From Bacillus sp. FJAT-25509 (GTDB lineage Bacteria; Bacillota; Bacilli; Bacillales; Bacillaceae_G), in the NCBI RefSeq assembly GCF_001420605.1, contig NZ_LJIZ01000003.1, positions 610,095 to 674,094 of the forward strand: 64,000 bases of DNA, given 5' to 3'. The position numbers and the translations under genes were made by a program. Under the pieces are notes generated by a model. That model did no database searches and was not told the DNA's origin. It was given only the letters and a program-made list of their open reading frames with translations. Of the stretch, positions 37,562-46,843 are shown piece by piece. Position 1 is the stretch's first letter. Each line of letters begins with the position of its first letter.

Positions 37562-37713
37562 CTTTGCGAGATATATTACATTAAATAAATTATACTGACA
37601 TGTAAAATTTATTTAATACGTCCTCAGGCTGAATTATAGAGAGAAATAAGTTTTTATAACGAAAATTACTTTTGTGTATTTAAAAATCCGAATGAAAAAC
37701 TACCATTTAATAA

Positions 37714-37741
37714 AACAAAAAAACTGCAATTAAGCAGTTTT
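37714..37741 (-). terminator. Terminator after the nucleoside hydrolase gene
   Basis: AAACTGC / GCAGTTT stem with AATTAA loop and seven T on the minus strand. Confidence 0.75.
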
Positions 37742-37813
37742 ATGAACTTCAACAATCCTATATCGAACCTCTAAAGTTTGAATCAAATAAATTTTCTCTA
37801 TTAAATTTTTAAG

Positions 37814-38758
37814 CTAGAATTTCTCCCCAGTCATAATCGACATAAAATCCTTATAAAACCCTTCATAATCTAACCCTATTGCGATATGTTGTTGCTCTCT
37901 TCCATCAAATTTCTCAGGAGTATTTGTTACTCGAAAATCTGCAATACTTTGACCTCTAGCTACACCTGTTGAATCAATGACAACAGCAGATTGATAGAAT
38001 TTAAATAGATCGCTTCGAATGACTGCCATGAGAGTTACTGCATCATGAACTGGACTCCCCTTTATGCCCGGTACCTGCTTTTGATAAAAGTTAAAATAAT
38101 AATAATCTAATAGTGGTTTTACAAGATCAGTTTTCCCTTTAGAATGAATATAATTGGCCATTGCAGGAGTAACTATGGCATTTTGTGTTACATTTAATGG
38201 AAAAATATATGCACCTTTTACATATTTCATAACGATATTAGCTGCGATCGGATCTCCATGAAAATTCGCTTCTGCAATTGGTGTAACATTTCCAGGATAT
38301 AGAAATGCGCCACCCATGATATAGTAAGAATTCACAGTTTTCATCAGATCTTCGTATAAGATAAATAAGGTGGCTAGCGAGGTTAACCTCCCAGTATTCA
38401 CAATAATTAGTTCGTCCTTATACTGCTCAATCAACTTGATAACTTCATAAAAGTTTTCTAAGTTCTCTAACTTTAAACCTGGATCGATTGGGCCTAAACC
38501 AAACGGACCATGTATATCAAGGTAATAGGTTGGGATTTCTCCCGTCATTGGTTTCTCAGCACCACCATAGACTTTAATATATTCTTTTCCTGACCTTTTA
38601 AGTAAAAAACGAACATTCCTAGTCGTTTCTTTTTTAGAAACATTGCCGTAATCCGCCACAATCCCAATTATATTAATATCTTCTGTTAATCTTGCATAAA
38701 CCAAAGCAATCGCATCATCAATTCCTACATCTCCGAAGAATAACACTTTCTTTCCCAT
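37814..38758 (-). CDS. Nucleoside hydrolase (inosine/uridine-preferring family)
   Basis: Hydrolyses ribonucleosides to base and ribose, with Ca2+ in the active site. The N-terminal metal motif reads FFGDVGIDDAIAL, a variant of DxGxDDAxAL. Further hallmarks are NTGRLTSLATL, the GGAFLYPGNVTPIAEANFHGDP region and the C-terminal HDAVTLMAV with its metal-ligand Asp. The ATG at 38758 has AAGGGAGC 8 bases upstream and gives 314 residues. The longer frame to 38794 has no ribosome site. Substrate range is not readable from the sequence. Confidence 0.88.
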   Translation of the reverse strand: MGKKVLFFGDVGIDDAIALVYARLTEDINIIGIVADYGNVSKKETTRNVRFLLKRSGKEYIKVYGGAEKPMTGEIPTYYLDIHGPFGLGPIDPGLKLENLENFYEVIKLIEQYKDELIIVNTGRLTSLATLFILYEDLMKTVNSYYIMGGAFLYPGNVTPIAEANFHGDPIAANIVMKYVKGAYIFPLNVTQNAIVTPAMANYIHSKGKTDLVKPLLDYYYFNFYQKQVPGIKGSPVHDAVTLMAVIRSDLFKFYQSAVVIDSTGVARGQSIADFRVTNTPEKFDGREQQHIAIGLDYEGFYKDFMSIMTGEKF

Positions 38759-38853
38759 CAGCTTAGCTCCCTTTATATCAAAACTTTGGAACATTTTTTT
38801 TTATTATTTATTCCTTTGATATAATGGTATGTAGTTATCTATTTGAAAAGTAT

Positions 38854-38890
38854 AAAAAACATCCTATATTTTCACTATAGGATGTTTTTT
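38854..38890 (-). terminator. Terminator after the DUF2500-like gene
   Basis: AAAACATCCTATA / TATAGGATGTTTT stem with T/A runs on both ends, downstream of the DUF2500-like gene on the minus strand. Confidence 0.75.
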
Positions 38891-38988
38891 ATATCCCCAT
38901 ATATTTCATTCATCGGGATTTATATAATTTCATTTTTTAACAATTCAATTTTTCATGATATTCATAACACTTTTTTATTTAATTGAAT

Positions 38989-39345
38989 TTATCTACTTCT
39001 AATAAAACTTTGATATCTTGTGCCTTGAAATGTAAGTTCTCCATCATCACCTTCAACAATCATTCCGTATTCAGTATCCTTTACCTGGAATTCTAACCGA
39101 TCTCCACTTTCTACTTCGAACGTTACAAAATAATTACTATATGACGAATGTTCCCTGCCACCATGTACTGCTGTTCTTTTAGTTATAGCTTTCGCTTTTA
39201 CATTTAATTTTGGTGAGTTGTTATTTTTATTCCATTGTGTAACTCCTTTTATTATTGAAAATAAAACAATGGATATAACAATTACAAAACTAATACCAAT
39301 GAAAATTGGACCAAACGTAAACATAAAATCTTCACCTTCAAACAT
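38989..39345 (-). CDS. DUF2500-like membrane protein
   Basis: The N-terminus has one TM helix (about 11-32), then a soluble domain with TKRTAVHGG, YFVTFEVESGDRLEFQV and GDDGELTFQGTRYQSFIRS, the pattern of the DUF2500 family (E. coli YhhM type). The function is unknown. The start at 39345 has a strong AGGAGGGG site; an internal ATG eight codons later has AAGGTGA and is a second possibility. Confidence 0.78.
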   Translation of the reverse strand: MFEGEDFMFTFGPIFIGISFVIVISIVLFSIIKGVTQWNKNNNSPKLNVKAKAITKRTAVHGGREHSSYSNYFVTFEVESGDRLEFQVKDTEYGMIVEGDDGELTFQGTRYQSFIRSR

Positions 39346-39393
39346 TTTACCCCTCCTAGCAAGTTGAATAGAATAAATTTAGGTATATAAATT

Positions 39394-39556
39394 TTATAAG
39401 TAGTTTAATATAGGAAAAATAATAAAAAATAATGTTATAAAAATAATAATCCCTTTTGCAACATACCAGTGTAATAAATGGAGACCATCTATACAAACAG
39501 GGAATTACTTCCTCATTCTCTTTTTTGTACCGTTCTCTTGTATACACAAAAGACAT
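39394..39556 (-). pseudogene. Small membrane protein remnant, probable frameshift
   Basis: The frame from ATG 39556 (MSFVYTRERYKKENEEV) runs into an unlikely, Cys/Tyr-rich extension. Shifting frame by one near 39501-39507 instead gives FPVCIDGLHLLHWYVAKG, then a clean TM helix (IIIFITLFFIIFPILNYL) and a stop at 39394. The second reading looks like a genuine small membrane protein, so the gene is probably broken by a one-base insertion or two-base loss. A sequencing error is possible. Product unknown. Confidence 0.4.
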
Positions 39557-39648
39557 CAATAAGATTCCTACTCCAAAATTATCCTTATTCTACTAATCTA
39601 CCATGTAGTACAATAAAAAGACTACTTGAATAGTAGATTCCTGTTAAA

Positions 39649-40477
39649 CTAAAGCAATGCATTAGTTAAAAAGAATGAATTTAAATCTAATGCATATTCC
39701 GTATCCTTAACTCTCCATTTTCCTTTTTTACTATCCCTAACCAGCGTCGAACTAAAATTATCCATCGTTTTATTTGCATCCCAGCCACCTACAACTGTAG
39801 GAGCGGTTTTAATGGTAGAAAAGACAACAATGGCATTTTTATTTTCCATATACGCTTCAATTGTATCTGCATCGATCGCTTGAAACTCTGAATAGTGTAG
39901 TTCCGTAATTGTGCATCCTTCATTATTTTCATCTTTCTTGAATTCTTTCTTGACTGTATCAAACGCAGTGATAATATCGTCTAGTGAACTTTTTAGATTG
40001 TCCTATTCTTACTTTTATATTATCAGCATCTGTATAATTATCTTCCGCTTGTTCAACTCTCCATTTTCCCTTTTCATTATTTCTAATTAAAGTCCAAGCA
40101 TTTCTAGTCTGAGTCGAATTTGGCTTCCAACTTCCATCACCACCAGAAGAATCTACTTCAAAGTTAGAAAGCAAAACAATTACATTTTTATCGCCTACAA
40201 CCGTTTCATAACCGCCACCATTATTCATATAATCTTTGGTGATCGCAAGAGAATCTTTTTCTGAATACCATAGATCCGTCAGTGTACATCCTTTATAACC
40301 TTTGAATTTTTCTTTTACTGCACTTACTGCTGCATTTATTTCGTCCTTAGTGAACTTATTTGAATGTCCTACTTTTACCTTTACAGTTTCAGCATCAGTT
40401 TGGTGCTTATATAATAGAATTGAAGACACAACAACTATTAAGATAAAAAGAGAAATTAATCGTTTCTTATTTTTCAT
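39649..40477 (-). pseudogene. Two-domain secreted/anchored protein, frameshifted between domains
   Basis: The N-terminal part (from 40477) has an N-terminal signal/anchor (residues 8-24). Domain 1 follows, from KVKVGHSNKFTKDEI through GCTLTDLWYSE and NVIVLLSNFEVDSSGGDG to KGKWRVEQAEDNY. A second copy begins IKVRIGQSKKFT but meets a stop at 39959. In the shifted frame domain 2 continues cleanly (DDIITAFDTVKKEF, GCTITELHYSE, KGKWRVKDTEY) to 39649. The break is at about 39978-39985, best explained by loss of two bases in an AGAGA-like run. The domain resembles DUF4829 by memory only. A sequencing error is possible. Confidence 0.7.
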
Positions 40478-40810
40478 ACTATGTATTCCTATTTTTATTT
40501 TCGTTTAACCAAATTTCCAGTTACTCCCATAAAAATAAGTATACAGTATAGAACTACGAGTGTAATTTGGGGTAATTTCGTCATTTTGACACGAAAATTG
40601 AACTTATTTATATTCACCTGCTATATAGTTGAATATAGAAAAGCTACCGAAGCAACTTAAAAGTTGTTCAACTCAACGTCAGATTATAAAGAATTTAGTC
40701 TAGCATTTTTTTTCAACAAAACAATATGCGATGCACCTCTTGTCAAATGGTTCAATAAATGTTAGGATTGTGTTGCTGTAAAAATAAATCGTAATGAGGT
40801 GAGGATAACA

Positions 40811-40925
40811 ATGAAAACAAAAAAATATATGTCTTATCCTCATATTGCTATTTAGTTTGTTATTTTTATATAAATACCATTAATTAAGCTCTGAGGGTAG
40901 GATTCACTCTCAGGGCTTTTATATT
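40811..40925 (+). other. Short transcription unit: possible tiny peptide plus terminator
   Basis: ATG 40811 has AGGTGAGG upstream and reads MKTKKYMSYPHIAI then stops (40855). If the A7 run were one base shorter, the frame would read through a hydrophobic LILILLFSLLFLYKYH to a stop at about 40882, a plausible one-TM peptide. A good terminator follows at 40888-40925. Either a broken microprotein or a small RNA. Otherwise 40478-40800 is AT-rich with nothing I can identify. Confidence 0.3.
40888..40925 (+). terminator. Terminator
   Basis: GCTCTGAG / CTCTCAGGGC hairpin followed by TTTTATATTTTT. Confidence 0.75.
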
Positions 40926-40971
40926 TTTAGGCAGAAGGACCGTTCAAGCTTTCTTGCCGATCTATTCTATG

Positions 40972-41003
40972 ACAGCCACTTACTGAGTGGCTGTTATTTT
41001 TTT
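40972..41003 (+). terminator. Second terminator-like hairpin
   Basis: ACAGCCACT / AGTGGCTGT perfect 9-bp stem, 5-base loop, then TATTTTTTT. No gene is visible directly upstream other than the short unit at 40811. Confidence 0.75.
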
Positions 41004-41110
41004 GGGCCAAAAGGTTGGTCAAGGCAACAAAATTGGTTTTATTTTGAAATTGATAAGGATTTAATCGATTATCATACAAATTGATCTGAACTCTATTAGG
41101 GGGATATTTA

Positions 41111-41269
41111 TTGAATTACTTAGGATGGAATGCATTTTCCACGGAAAATTTCAAAAAGTGCAGGTTTATGTTTGAACAGGCTACTTGGAGATTCGAGACC
41201 GAACCGAATAGTTATTACCTTGTTCCAAAGGATAAGGGACCACCTAATCTAGCTATCGTTTCAACTTAG
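41111..41269 (+). CDS. Possible small protein or gene remnant
   Basis: TTG at 41111, preceded by TAGGGGGGAT, opens a 52-residue frame. It contains NYLGWNAFSTENFKKC, then FEQATWRFETEPNSYYL and ends at TAG 41267. The composition (Trp, Tyr, Phe rich, few stops) looks protein-like, but no family is recognised. It could be the N-terminal remnant of a longer gene or a real small protein upstream of the P-loop ATPase gene. Confidence 0.4.
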   Translation: MNYLGWNAFSTENFKKCRFMFEQATWRFETEPNSYYLVPKDKGPPNLAIVST

Positions 41270-41378
41270 GAAATTAAATTCCTTTATTCACAGCTTTCCA
41301 AATATGAAAGGATGATGCTTTATTAAAAGACTAGCTCAATATTTTCGTTCATTACAATCCGGACAGTCATCATATAGT

Positions 41379-43010
41379 ATGATTTACGAAGACCCAACCT
41401 ATTGGAATAATGAAGTTGCCTACTACATTGAAAGGACGCATAAACTCACACAAGATAAACCTTGTATCACCATACAAATACCTTTTGACCGTCTCGGCTT
41501 AGATGAAAATATGAATCAAATTGTTCTCTCGGATTTTGCATTAAGAGAATGGGTTGATCATATTGAGGCATTAAATGAAGTGATTTATAACCGGTCACGT
41601 TCTGATAAAGAAAACGGTGCTTTTTATTGTTTTCGTCCAACCAATGTGTTGATGCAACGTAATGCATCTTTTGTCGAAGTTACCTCAGGAAAATGGTATT
41701 TATGTATAATGATTACAGTTCAACTTCCATTCAAGGATAATAATAAAGCAATGCGCATGCTCTGCAAAATGCTTCCAAAAGAAGTGGAGAAATTTATTGC
41801 TATGTTTGATCTCATCAAATTAAATACTGCTTTTGAATTGGCAAAAAAACAAAATATGATTCGCGAATGGCTAAAATCTAGTGGTTATTGTGCGTTTATT
41901 GGGAATGGCAGCATTTTGCCAAGAAATAAAGACAATAGCGCCCCACTAGAGGATGCCTTGCCTTTTACATCCCCAGAAGATGTTGAAGTAGAAATTTGTG
42001 GTATGCGGGGAATGGGTATAAAACATGGCGTGACGGTCATTACCGGCGGTGGTTATTCGGGTAAAAGCACTTTGCTAGATGCACTAAATTCTGGGATTTA
42101 CAATCACATCAAAGGCGACGGACGAGAATTTGTGATAACAGATCAAAGTGCAATGGAAATCTCTGCAGAGGAAGGCCGCTCCATAAAAAATATCAATATT
42201 ACGCCTTTCATAAAATGGATACCCCATAATTCGGCTGAACTGTTTTCGACTGACTACGCCTCGGGTTCCACATCTCAAGCTGCAAATATTATGGAGGCAA
42301 TTAACTACGGGTGTAAGCTTCTTCTTATTGATGAAGACAGAAGTGCGACCAATTTTATGATTCAAGACAACAAAATGCGTTCATTAATCAAGCGCGAACC
42401 CATTACACCATTTACAGAACGTGTAAAGGAGCTACATGAGGCTGTTGGCGTATCTTCTATTCTTGTTATTGGAGGGAGCAGTGAATTTTTAGCTGTAGCC
42501 GATCAAATCATCCTAATGGACAATTTTGTGCCAAAAATCGTAACAGAGGAAGCAAAAAATTTATGTGAACTCGAAATACCCCGAGAGCGAATCCCCCATA
42601 CAAAATGGGAGATAGAAAGAAATATAACTACCGATCACTTTTCGAGCTATCCACAGGGCAGTGGTACAGAGAAGTTGATCGTTTCAACGATGGGATATAT
42701 GATGATCGGTGATGAACAAATTGATATTAGAGGGCTTTACAATATCACATCACACGCACAGCTTGCAGCGATTGCCTTTTTAATTCGAAAAATAGCTATA
42801 AGGAATCAGGATCGCACCATCTTTCTTCATGAAAAGATCAAAAAAGAACTTGAAGAAATGGAGAAAGAAGGAGTGGATATTGTATTTTCTTCCTTTTTTC
42901 CTGGTTTCGAAAGATGGCTTGAATTACCTAGAATTAATGAAGTATTATCTGTCATAAACCGGATGAAACATTTGAATTTTATTCAACCTGAGCCATCTGA
43001 ACATCTCTAA
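41379..43010 (+). CDS. ABC-class P-loop ATPase (COG3044 family)
   Basis: Predicted soluble ATPase of the ABC class with unknown function. The family's hallmark block is present: GIKHGVTVITGGGYSGKSTLLDAL (Walker A about 225-233), SGSTSQAANIMEAI and LLLIDEDRSATNFMIQD (Walker B with Glu/Asp), then VIGGSSEFLAVADQIILMD. The N-terminal 180 residues are the family's own domain. The nearest ATG (41379) has no ribosome site. In the same frame an ATT at 41322 lies behind AAAGGATGATG and would start KRLAQYFRSL, as relatives do, so the true start may be a rare ATT or a mutated ATG. Codon use looks GC-richer than neighbours, suggesting acquisition. Confidence 0.82.
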   Translation: MIYEDPTYWNNEVAYYIERTHKLTQDKPCITIQIPFDRLGLDENMNQIVLSDFALREWVDHIEALNEVIYNRSRSDKENGAFYCFRPTNVLMQRNASFVEVTSGKWYLCIMITVQLPFKDNNKAMRMLCKMLPKEVEKFIAMFDLIKLNTAFELAKKQNMIREWLKSSGYCAFIGNGSILPRNKDNSAPLEDALPFTSPEDVEVEICGMRGMGIKHGVTVITGGGYSGKSTLLDALNSGIYNHIKGDGREFVITDQSAMEISAEEGRSIKNINITPFIKWIPHNSAELFSTDYASGSTSQAANIMEAINYGCKLLLIDEDRSATNFMIQDNKMRSLIKREPITPFTERVKELHEAVGVSSILVIGGSSEFLAVADQIILMDNFVPKIVTEEAKNLCELEIPRERIPHTKWEIERNITTDHFSSYPQGSGTEKLIVSTMGYMMIGDEQIDIRGLYNITSHAQLAAIAFLIRKIAIRNQDRTIFLHEKIKKELEEMEKEGVDIVFSSFFPGFERWLELPRINEVLSVINRMKHLNFIQPEPSEHL

Positions 43011-43099
43011 TTACGACATAAATATTAATTATCTTGATAATCAAATAGTAAAGTTAAAAAATTGCATTGAAAAGTCTCAGAAACCAACAAGTGAACAAT

Positions 43100-43138
43100 A
43101 TAAAAAAGCTATTCTCATCTTGTGAGAATAGCTTTTAA
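43100..43138. terminator. Terminator between ATPase gene and pdp
   Basis: AAAAGCTATTCTCA / TGAGAATAGCTTTT stem with a 5-base loop; T tail on the minus strand after pdp, usable on the plus strand also. Confidence 0.85.
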
Positions 43139-43144
43139 AAATAC

Positions 43145-44452
43145 TTAAGCTTCCATAATTAAATCATAAACTAATGTAGGTTCTTCTACTTTTTCAGCAG
43201 AAATTTTAATGTTTTCTAGTAAGTCTTTTTCAACTTCACTAATATCTTCTGTGCTTGAATAAACAGTAACTAATGAATCGCCTTTTTTAACTGCTTCGCC
43301 TACTTTTTTGTTTAGCATTAATCCAACAGCTAAGTCAATAACTGATTCTTTTGTTGCACGTCCAGCACCTAATTTCATAGCAGCTGTTCCAACAGCATCA
43401 GCTACGATTTGTGAAACATAACCGTCTTGCTTCGCTACTACTTCTTTTACATATTTAGCTTGAGGTAATTTTGATGGATCATCTACTACTGAACCGTCTC
43501 CACCTTGAGCTACTAAGAATGCTTTAAATACTTCTAAAGCTTTTCCGTTTTTCATGTTTTCTAGAAGTTTAGCTCTTGCTTCTTCAATTGTTGCAGCTTT
43601 TTTAGCTAATACAACCATTTGACTACCTAATACTAAACATAATTCTTCTAAATCTTTTGGACCTTCACCTTTAAGTGTGTCAATTGCTTCTTTCACTTCT
43701 AATGCATTACCAATCGCAAAACCTAATGGTTGGCTCATATCAGAAATTACTGCAACTGTATGTCTTCCAACGTTGTTTCCAATCTTAACCATCGCTTTAG
43801 CTAAATCGCGTGCATCATCAATATCTTTCATAAATGCGCCTGCACCTGTTTTAACATCTAAAACAATTGCGTCTGCACCAGCAGCAATTTTTTTACTCAT
43901 AATTGAACTTGAAATTAATGGGATTGAGTTAACAGTTGCTGTTACATCACGTAGTGCATATAACTTTTTGTCAGCAGGTGTTAAATCTCCAGTTTGTCCG
44001 ATAACAGCTAATTTAATATCATTTACTTGTTTTGTAAATTCTTCTTCTGTTAATTCAACATGGAAACCTTCTACAGCTTCTAATTTATCAATTGTACCAC
44101 CAGTGTGACCTAAACCACGTCCGCTCATTTTTGCTACTGGAATATCTAAAGAAGCTACTAATGGACCTAATACAAGTGTAGTTGTATCACCTACTCCACC
44201 AGTTGAATGCTTATCTACTTTGATTCCTTCAATATTTGAAAGATCAATTGTATCACCAGAGTGTACCATAGCCATTGTTAAATCACTGTATTCTTTCTCA
44301 GTCATTCCCTTTAAGAAAACTGCCATTGCAAAAGCACTCATTTGATAATCAGGTACACTTCCATCTGTGAAACCTTTGATTACAAAATTAACTTCTTCAG
44401 TTGTTAATGTTTTTCCGTCACGTTTTTTTTCAATTAAATCTACCATTCTCAT
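43145..44452 (-). CDS. pdp: Pyrimidine-nucleoside phosphorylase
   Basis: Phosphorolysis of uridine, thymidine and deoxyuridine to base plus (deoxy)ribose-1-phosphate. The 435 residues have the thymidine/pyrimidine phosphorylase signature [16 protein letters not shown], the phosphate-binding KHSTGGVGD and the C-terminal PYNP domain. The start has AAAGAGGCG upstream. Third gene of deoB-punA-pdp; the product feeds deoB. A weak hairpin lies in the 96-base gap after punA, so partial attenuation is possible. Confidence 0.96.
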   Translation of the reverse strand: MRMVDLIEKKRDGKTLTTEEVNFVIKGFTDGSVPDYQMSAFAMAVFLKGMTEKEYSDLTMAMVHSGDTIDLSNIEGIKVDKHSTGGVGDTTTLVLGPLVASLDIPVAKMSGRGLGHTGGTIDKLEAVEGFHVELTEEEFTKQVNDIKLAVIGQTGDLTPADKKLYALRDVTATVNSIPLISSSIMSKKIAAGADAIVLDVKTGAGAFMKDIDDARDLAKAMVKIGNNVGRHTVAVISDMSQPLGFAIGNALEVKEAIDTLKGEGPKDLEELCLVLGSQMVVLAKKAATIEEARAKLLENMKNGKALEVFKAFLVAQGGDGSVVDDPSKLPQAKYVKEVVAKQDGYVSQIVADAVGTAAMKLGAGRATKESVIDLAVGLMLNKKVGEAVKKGDSLVTVYSSTEDISEVEKDLLENIKISAEKVEEPTLVYDLIMEA

Positions 44453-44499
44453 TTTGAAACGCCTCTTTCTGATTTGTGTATATTACTTCTAATGAAAAG

Positions 44500-44526
44500 T
44501 GACTTCCACATAATGTAGAAGTCCTT
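44500..44526 (-). other. Hairpin between punA and pdp
   Basis: GGACTTCTACAT / TGTGGAAGTC(A)C stem-loop in the punA-pdp gap on the minus strand. The T-run after it is weak, so it may be an attenuator or mRNA-stability hairpin rather than a full terminator. Confidence 0.35.
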
Positions 44527-44548
44527 TATATTTTCGTTAACTTTTGAA

Positions 44549-45367
44549 TTAACCGATTTTACGAATAATCTCTTTTACTAAAGATAAAAATGAAGCTCTT
44601 ACTCTTTGTGTTGTTTCAATTACTTCTTCATGGTTTAGAGGTTGATCTAAAATTCCCGCTGCCATGTTTGAAATACAAGAAATACCAAGTACTCTTAATT
44701 CAGCATGACGTGCCACAATTACTTCAGATACAGTTGACATCCCTACTGCATCAGCACCTAATGTTCTAAACATGCGAATTTCAGCTGGTGTTTCATAAGA
44801 TGGTCCTGTCAGTGCAGCGTAAACTCCTTCTTGAAGTTTTACATCTACTTCACTAGCAGCACTTTTTGCAAGTTCTCTTAATTCACGGTCATACGGATAA
44901 GACATATCGACAAAACGAACACCTAGCTCTGGGTTATTTGGTCCAATTAGTGGACTAGTACCAGTAAAATTAATATGGTCTGTAATTAACATTAAATCAC
45001 CAGGTTCGTATGAAGTATTAACTCCACCTGCAGCATTCGTTACGATTAATTTTTCAACACCTAGTTCTTTCATGATGCGAACAGGGAATGTAACTTTTTC
45101 CATGCTATAACCTTCGTAGTAGTGTACTCTTCCTTGCATTGCTACTACTTCAATACCATGTATCGTACCAAAGACTAGTTGTCCTTCATGTCCTTCAACT
45201 GTTGATGTTGGATATTCAGGAATTGTATGATACGGAATTTTTTCTTGGTTTTCAATTTCATCAACAAGAATTCCTAAGCCAGATCCTAAAATCAATCCAA
45301 TTTTAGGCTGTCTGTCAACTTTACTTTTAATAAATTCAGCGGCTTTATCAATATTTTCTTTATTCAT
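44549..45367 (-). CDS. punA: Purine-nucleoside phosphorylase (inosine/guanosine)
   Basis: Trimeric PNP that splits inosine and guanosine. The ATG at 45367 has AGGTGGAG six bases upstream and gives 272 residues, as in B. subtilis PupG (271). The longer frame starts inside that site. Motifs: GLILGSGLGIL, phosphate-binding EGHEGQLVFG and GRVHYYEGYSMEKVTFPVR, and the base-binding VTNAAGGVN with GMSTVSEVIVARH. It lies 13 bases after deoB. Confidence 0.95.
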   Translation of the reverse strand: MNKENIDKAAEFIKSKVDRQPKIGLILGSGLGILVDEIENQEKIPYHTIPEYPTSTVEGHEGQLVFGTIHGIEVVAMQGRVHYYEGYSMEKVTFPVRIMKELGVEKLIVTNAAGGVNTSYEPGDLMLITDHINFTGTSPLIGPNNPELGVRFVDMSYPYDRELRELAKSAASEVDVKLQEGVYAALTGPSYETPAEIRMFRTLGADAVGMSTVSEVIVARHAELRVLGISCISNMAAGILDQPLNHEEVIETTQRVRASFLSLVKEIIRKIG

Positions 45368-45380
45368 ATGTAACTCCACC

Positions 45381-46562
45381 TTATTTCAATTTTTCAAAAA
45401 AACTTGATCCATGTGATGGCATTGTAACTTTAAAGTTTTCTGCAATAGTTGCTCCAATATCGGCAAACGTTTTTGGAATTTCTAATTCTTTACCTTCTGA
45501 AAACTGTTTACTATAAACTAATAACGGAACATATTCTCTTGTATGGTCTGTACCAGTATAAGTCGGATCGTTTCCATGATCGGCAGTAATCATCAATAAA
45601 TCATCTTCTTTTAATAAATCAAATACTTCTGGTAATCGTGCATCATATTCTTCTAATGCTTTACCGTAACCTAGCGGATCTCTTCTATGACCGTATACAG
45701 CATCAAAATCAACTAAATTTAGGAAGCTAATACCTGTGAAGTCCATTTTTAGTGTTTCAACTAATTTATCCATACCATCCATATTAGAAACAGTACGTAA
45801 TGCTTTCGTAATTCCTTCACCATCGAAGATATCAGCAATTTTACCGATTGAAATCACATCTAAATTCGCATCTTTTAACTCATTCATAACAGTACGTCCA
45901 AATGGTTTTAATGCATAGTCATGACGATTTGGTGTACGTTTAAAGTTTCCAGGTTCACCAACAAATGGTCTCGCAATCACACGCCCAATCATGTATGGAT
46001 CATCTAATGTTAATTTACGTGCAATTTCACAATAACGATATAAATCTTTTAAAGGAACAACTTCTTCATGAGCTGCAATTTGTAAAACAGAATCAGCAGA
46101 CGTATAAACGATTAAATCGCCTGTTTTCATATGCTGTTCACCAAGTTCAACTAAGATCTCAGTTCCTGAAGCAGGTTTATTCCCAATTATTTTACGATCA
46201 AAATGGGTTTCTAATTCGCTTATTAATTCTTTAGGGAATCCATCAGCAAAAACTTTAAATGGTTTATCAATGTGAAGTCCCATGATTTCCCAATGTCCAG
46301 TCATTGTATCTTTTCCGACTGATGACTCTTCCATTTTTGTATAATAAGCAAGTGGCTTATCGACCTTTGGAACCCCTTTCAATTCTCTTATATTACTTAA
46401 ACCTAGTTTTGCCATGTTCGGCATATGTAATCCATTCATTTCTTCAGCAATATGGCCTAGTGTATCTGAACCAACATCATTAAATTTTTCTGCATCTGGA
46501 GCTTCTCCAATTCCTACAGAATCCATAACAACGAGGAACACTCTATTAAATTTTCTATTCAT
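45381..46562 (-). CDS. deoB: Phosphopentomutase
   Basis: Interconverts (deoxy)ribose-1-phosphate and -5-phosphate, connecting nucleoside breakdown to the pentose pathway. The 393 residues belong to the alkaline phosphatase superfamily: [22 protein letters not shown] with catalytic Thr, and the metal site [22 protein letters not shown]. First gene of deoB-punA-pdp, the same drm-pupG pairing seen in B. subtilis. Confidence 0.96.
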   Translation of the reverse strand: MNRKFNRVFLVVMDSVGIGEAPDAEKFNDVGSDTLGHIAEEMNGLHMPNMAKLGLSNIRELKGVPKVDKPLAYYTKMEESSVGKDTMTGHWEIMGLHIDKPFKVFADGFPKELISELETHFDRKIIGNKPASGTEILVELGEQHMKTGDLIVYTSADSVLQIAAHEEVVPLKDLYRYCEIARKLTLDDPYMIGRVIARPFVGEPGNFKRTPNRHDYALKPFGRTVMNELKDANLDVISIGKIADIFDGEGITKALRTVSNMDGMDKLVETLKMDFTGISFLNLVDFDAVYGHRRDPLGYGKALEEYDARLPEVFDLLKEDDLLMITADHGNDPTYTGTDHTREYVPLLVYSKQFSEGKELEIPKTFADIGATIAENFKVTMPSHGSSFFEKLK

Positions 46563-46604
46563 TTGTTTTCCTCCTAACTCATCGAAACAAACTTAAATGC
46601 TAGC

Positions 46605-46618
46605 GTCAGATGTCTGAC
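46605..46618. promoter_or_regulatory. Candidate operator upstream of deoB
   Basis: GTCAGA-TG-TCTGAC inverted repeat 43 bases upstream of the deoB start, with TTGTCA partly overlapping as a possible -35. It could be the site of a nucleoside-responsive repressor (DeoR/GntR type); no regulator gene is adjacent. Confidence 0.35.
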
Positions 46619-46805
46619 AACTAAAGTATACTTATTGTCCTAATTCTTTTCAAGAAATATATTTTCCAATTTGTGTCTATTGATACTATATTTCCCCAGA
46701 ATCATAATAAATTGACATAAATAATTCATAAATACATTCTTTTTTATTAAGTTGCTAATAATGATGATATGTAAAATTACACTCTTCCATACATAATGCA
46801 AAAAG

Positions 46806-46837
46806 AAAAAGCCCAAGCTTTTTTAGCTGGGCCTTTT
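46806..46837 (-). terminator. Terminator after the TerC-type gene
   Basis: GCCCAAGCT / AGCTGGGC stem with T tail on the minus strand. Confidence 0.8.
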
Positions 46838-46843
46838 AAAGTA

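Noticed and set aside
43677-44108. Long plus-strand frame (143 codons) over pdp
   Set aside because: Antisense shadow of a well-supported pyrimidine phosphorylase gene; no family motif or ribosome site.
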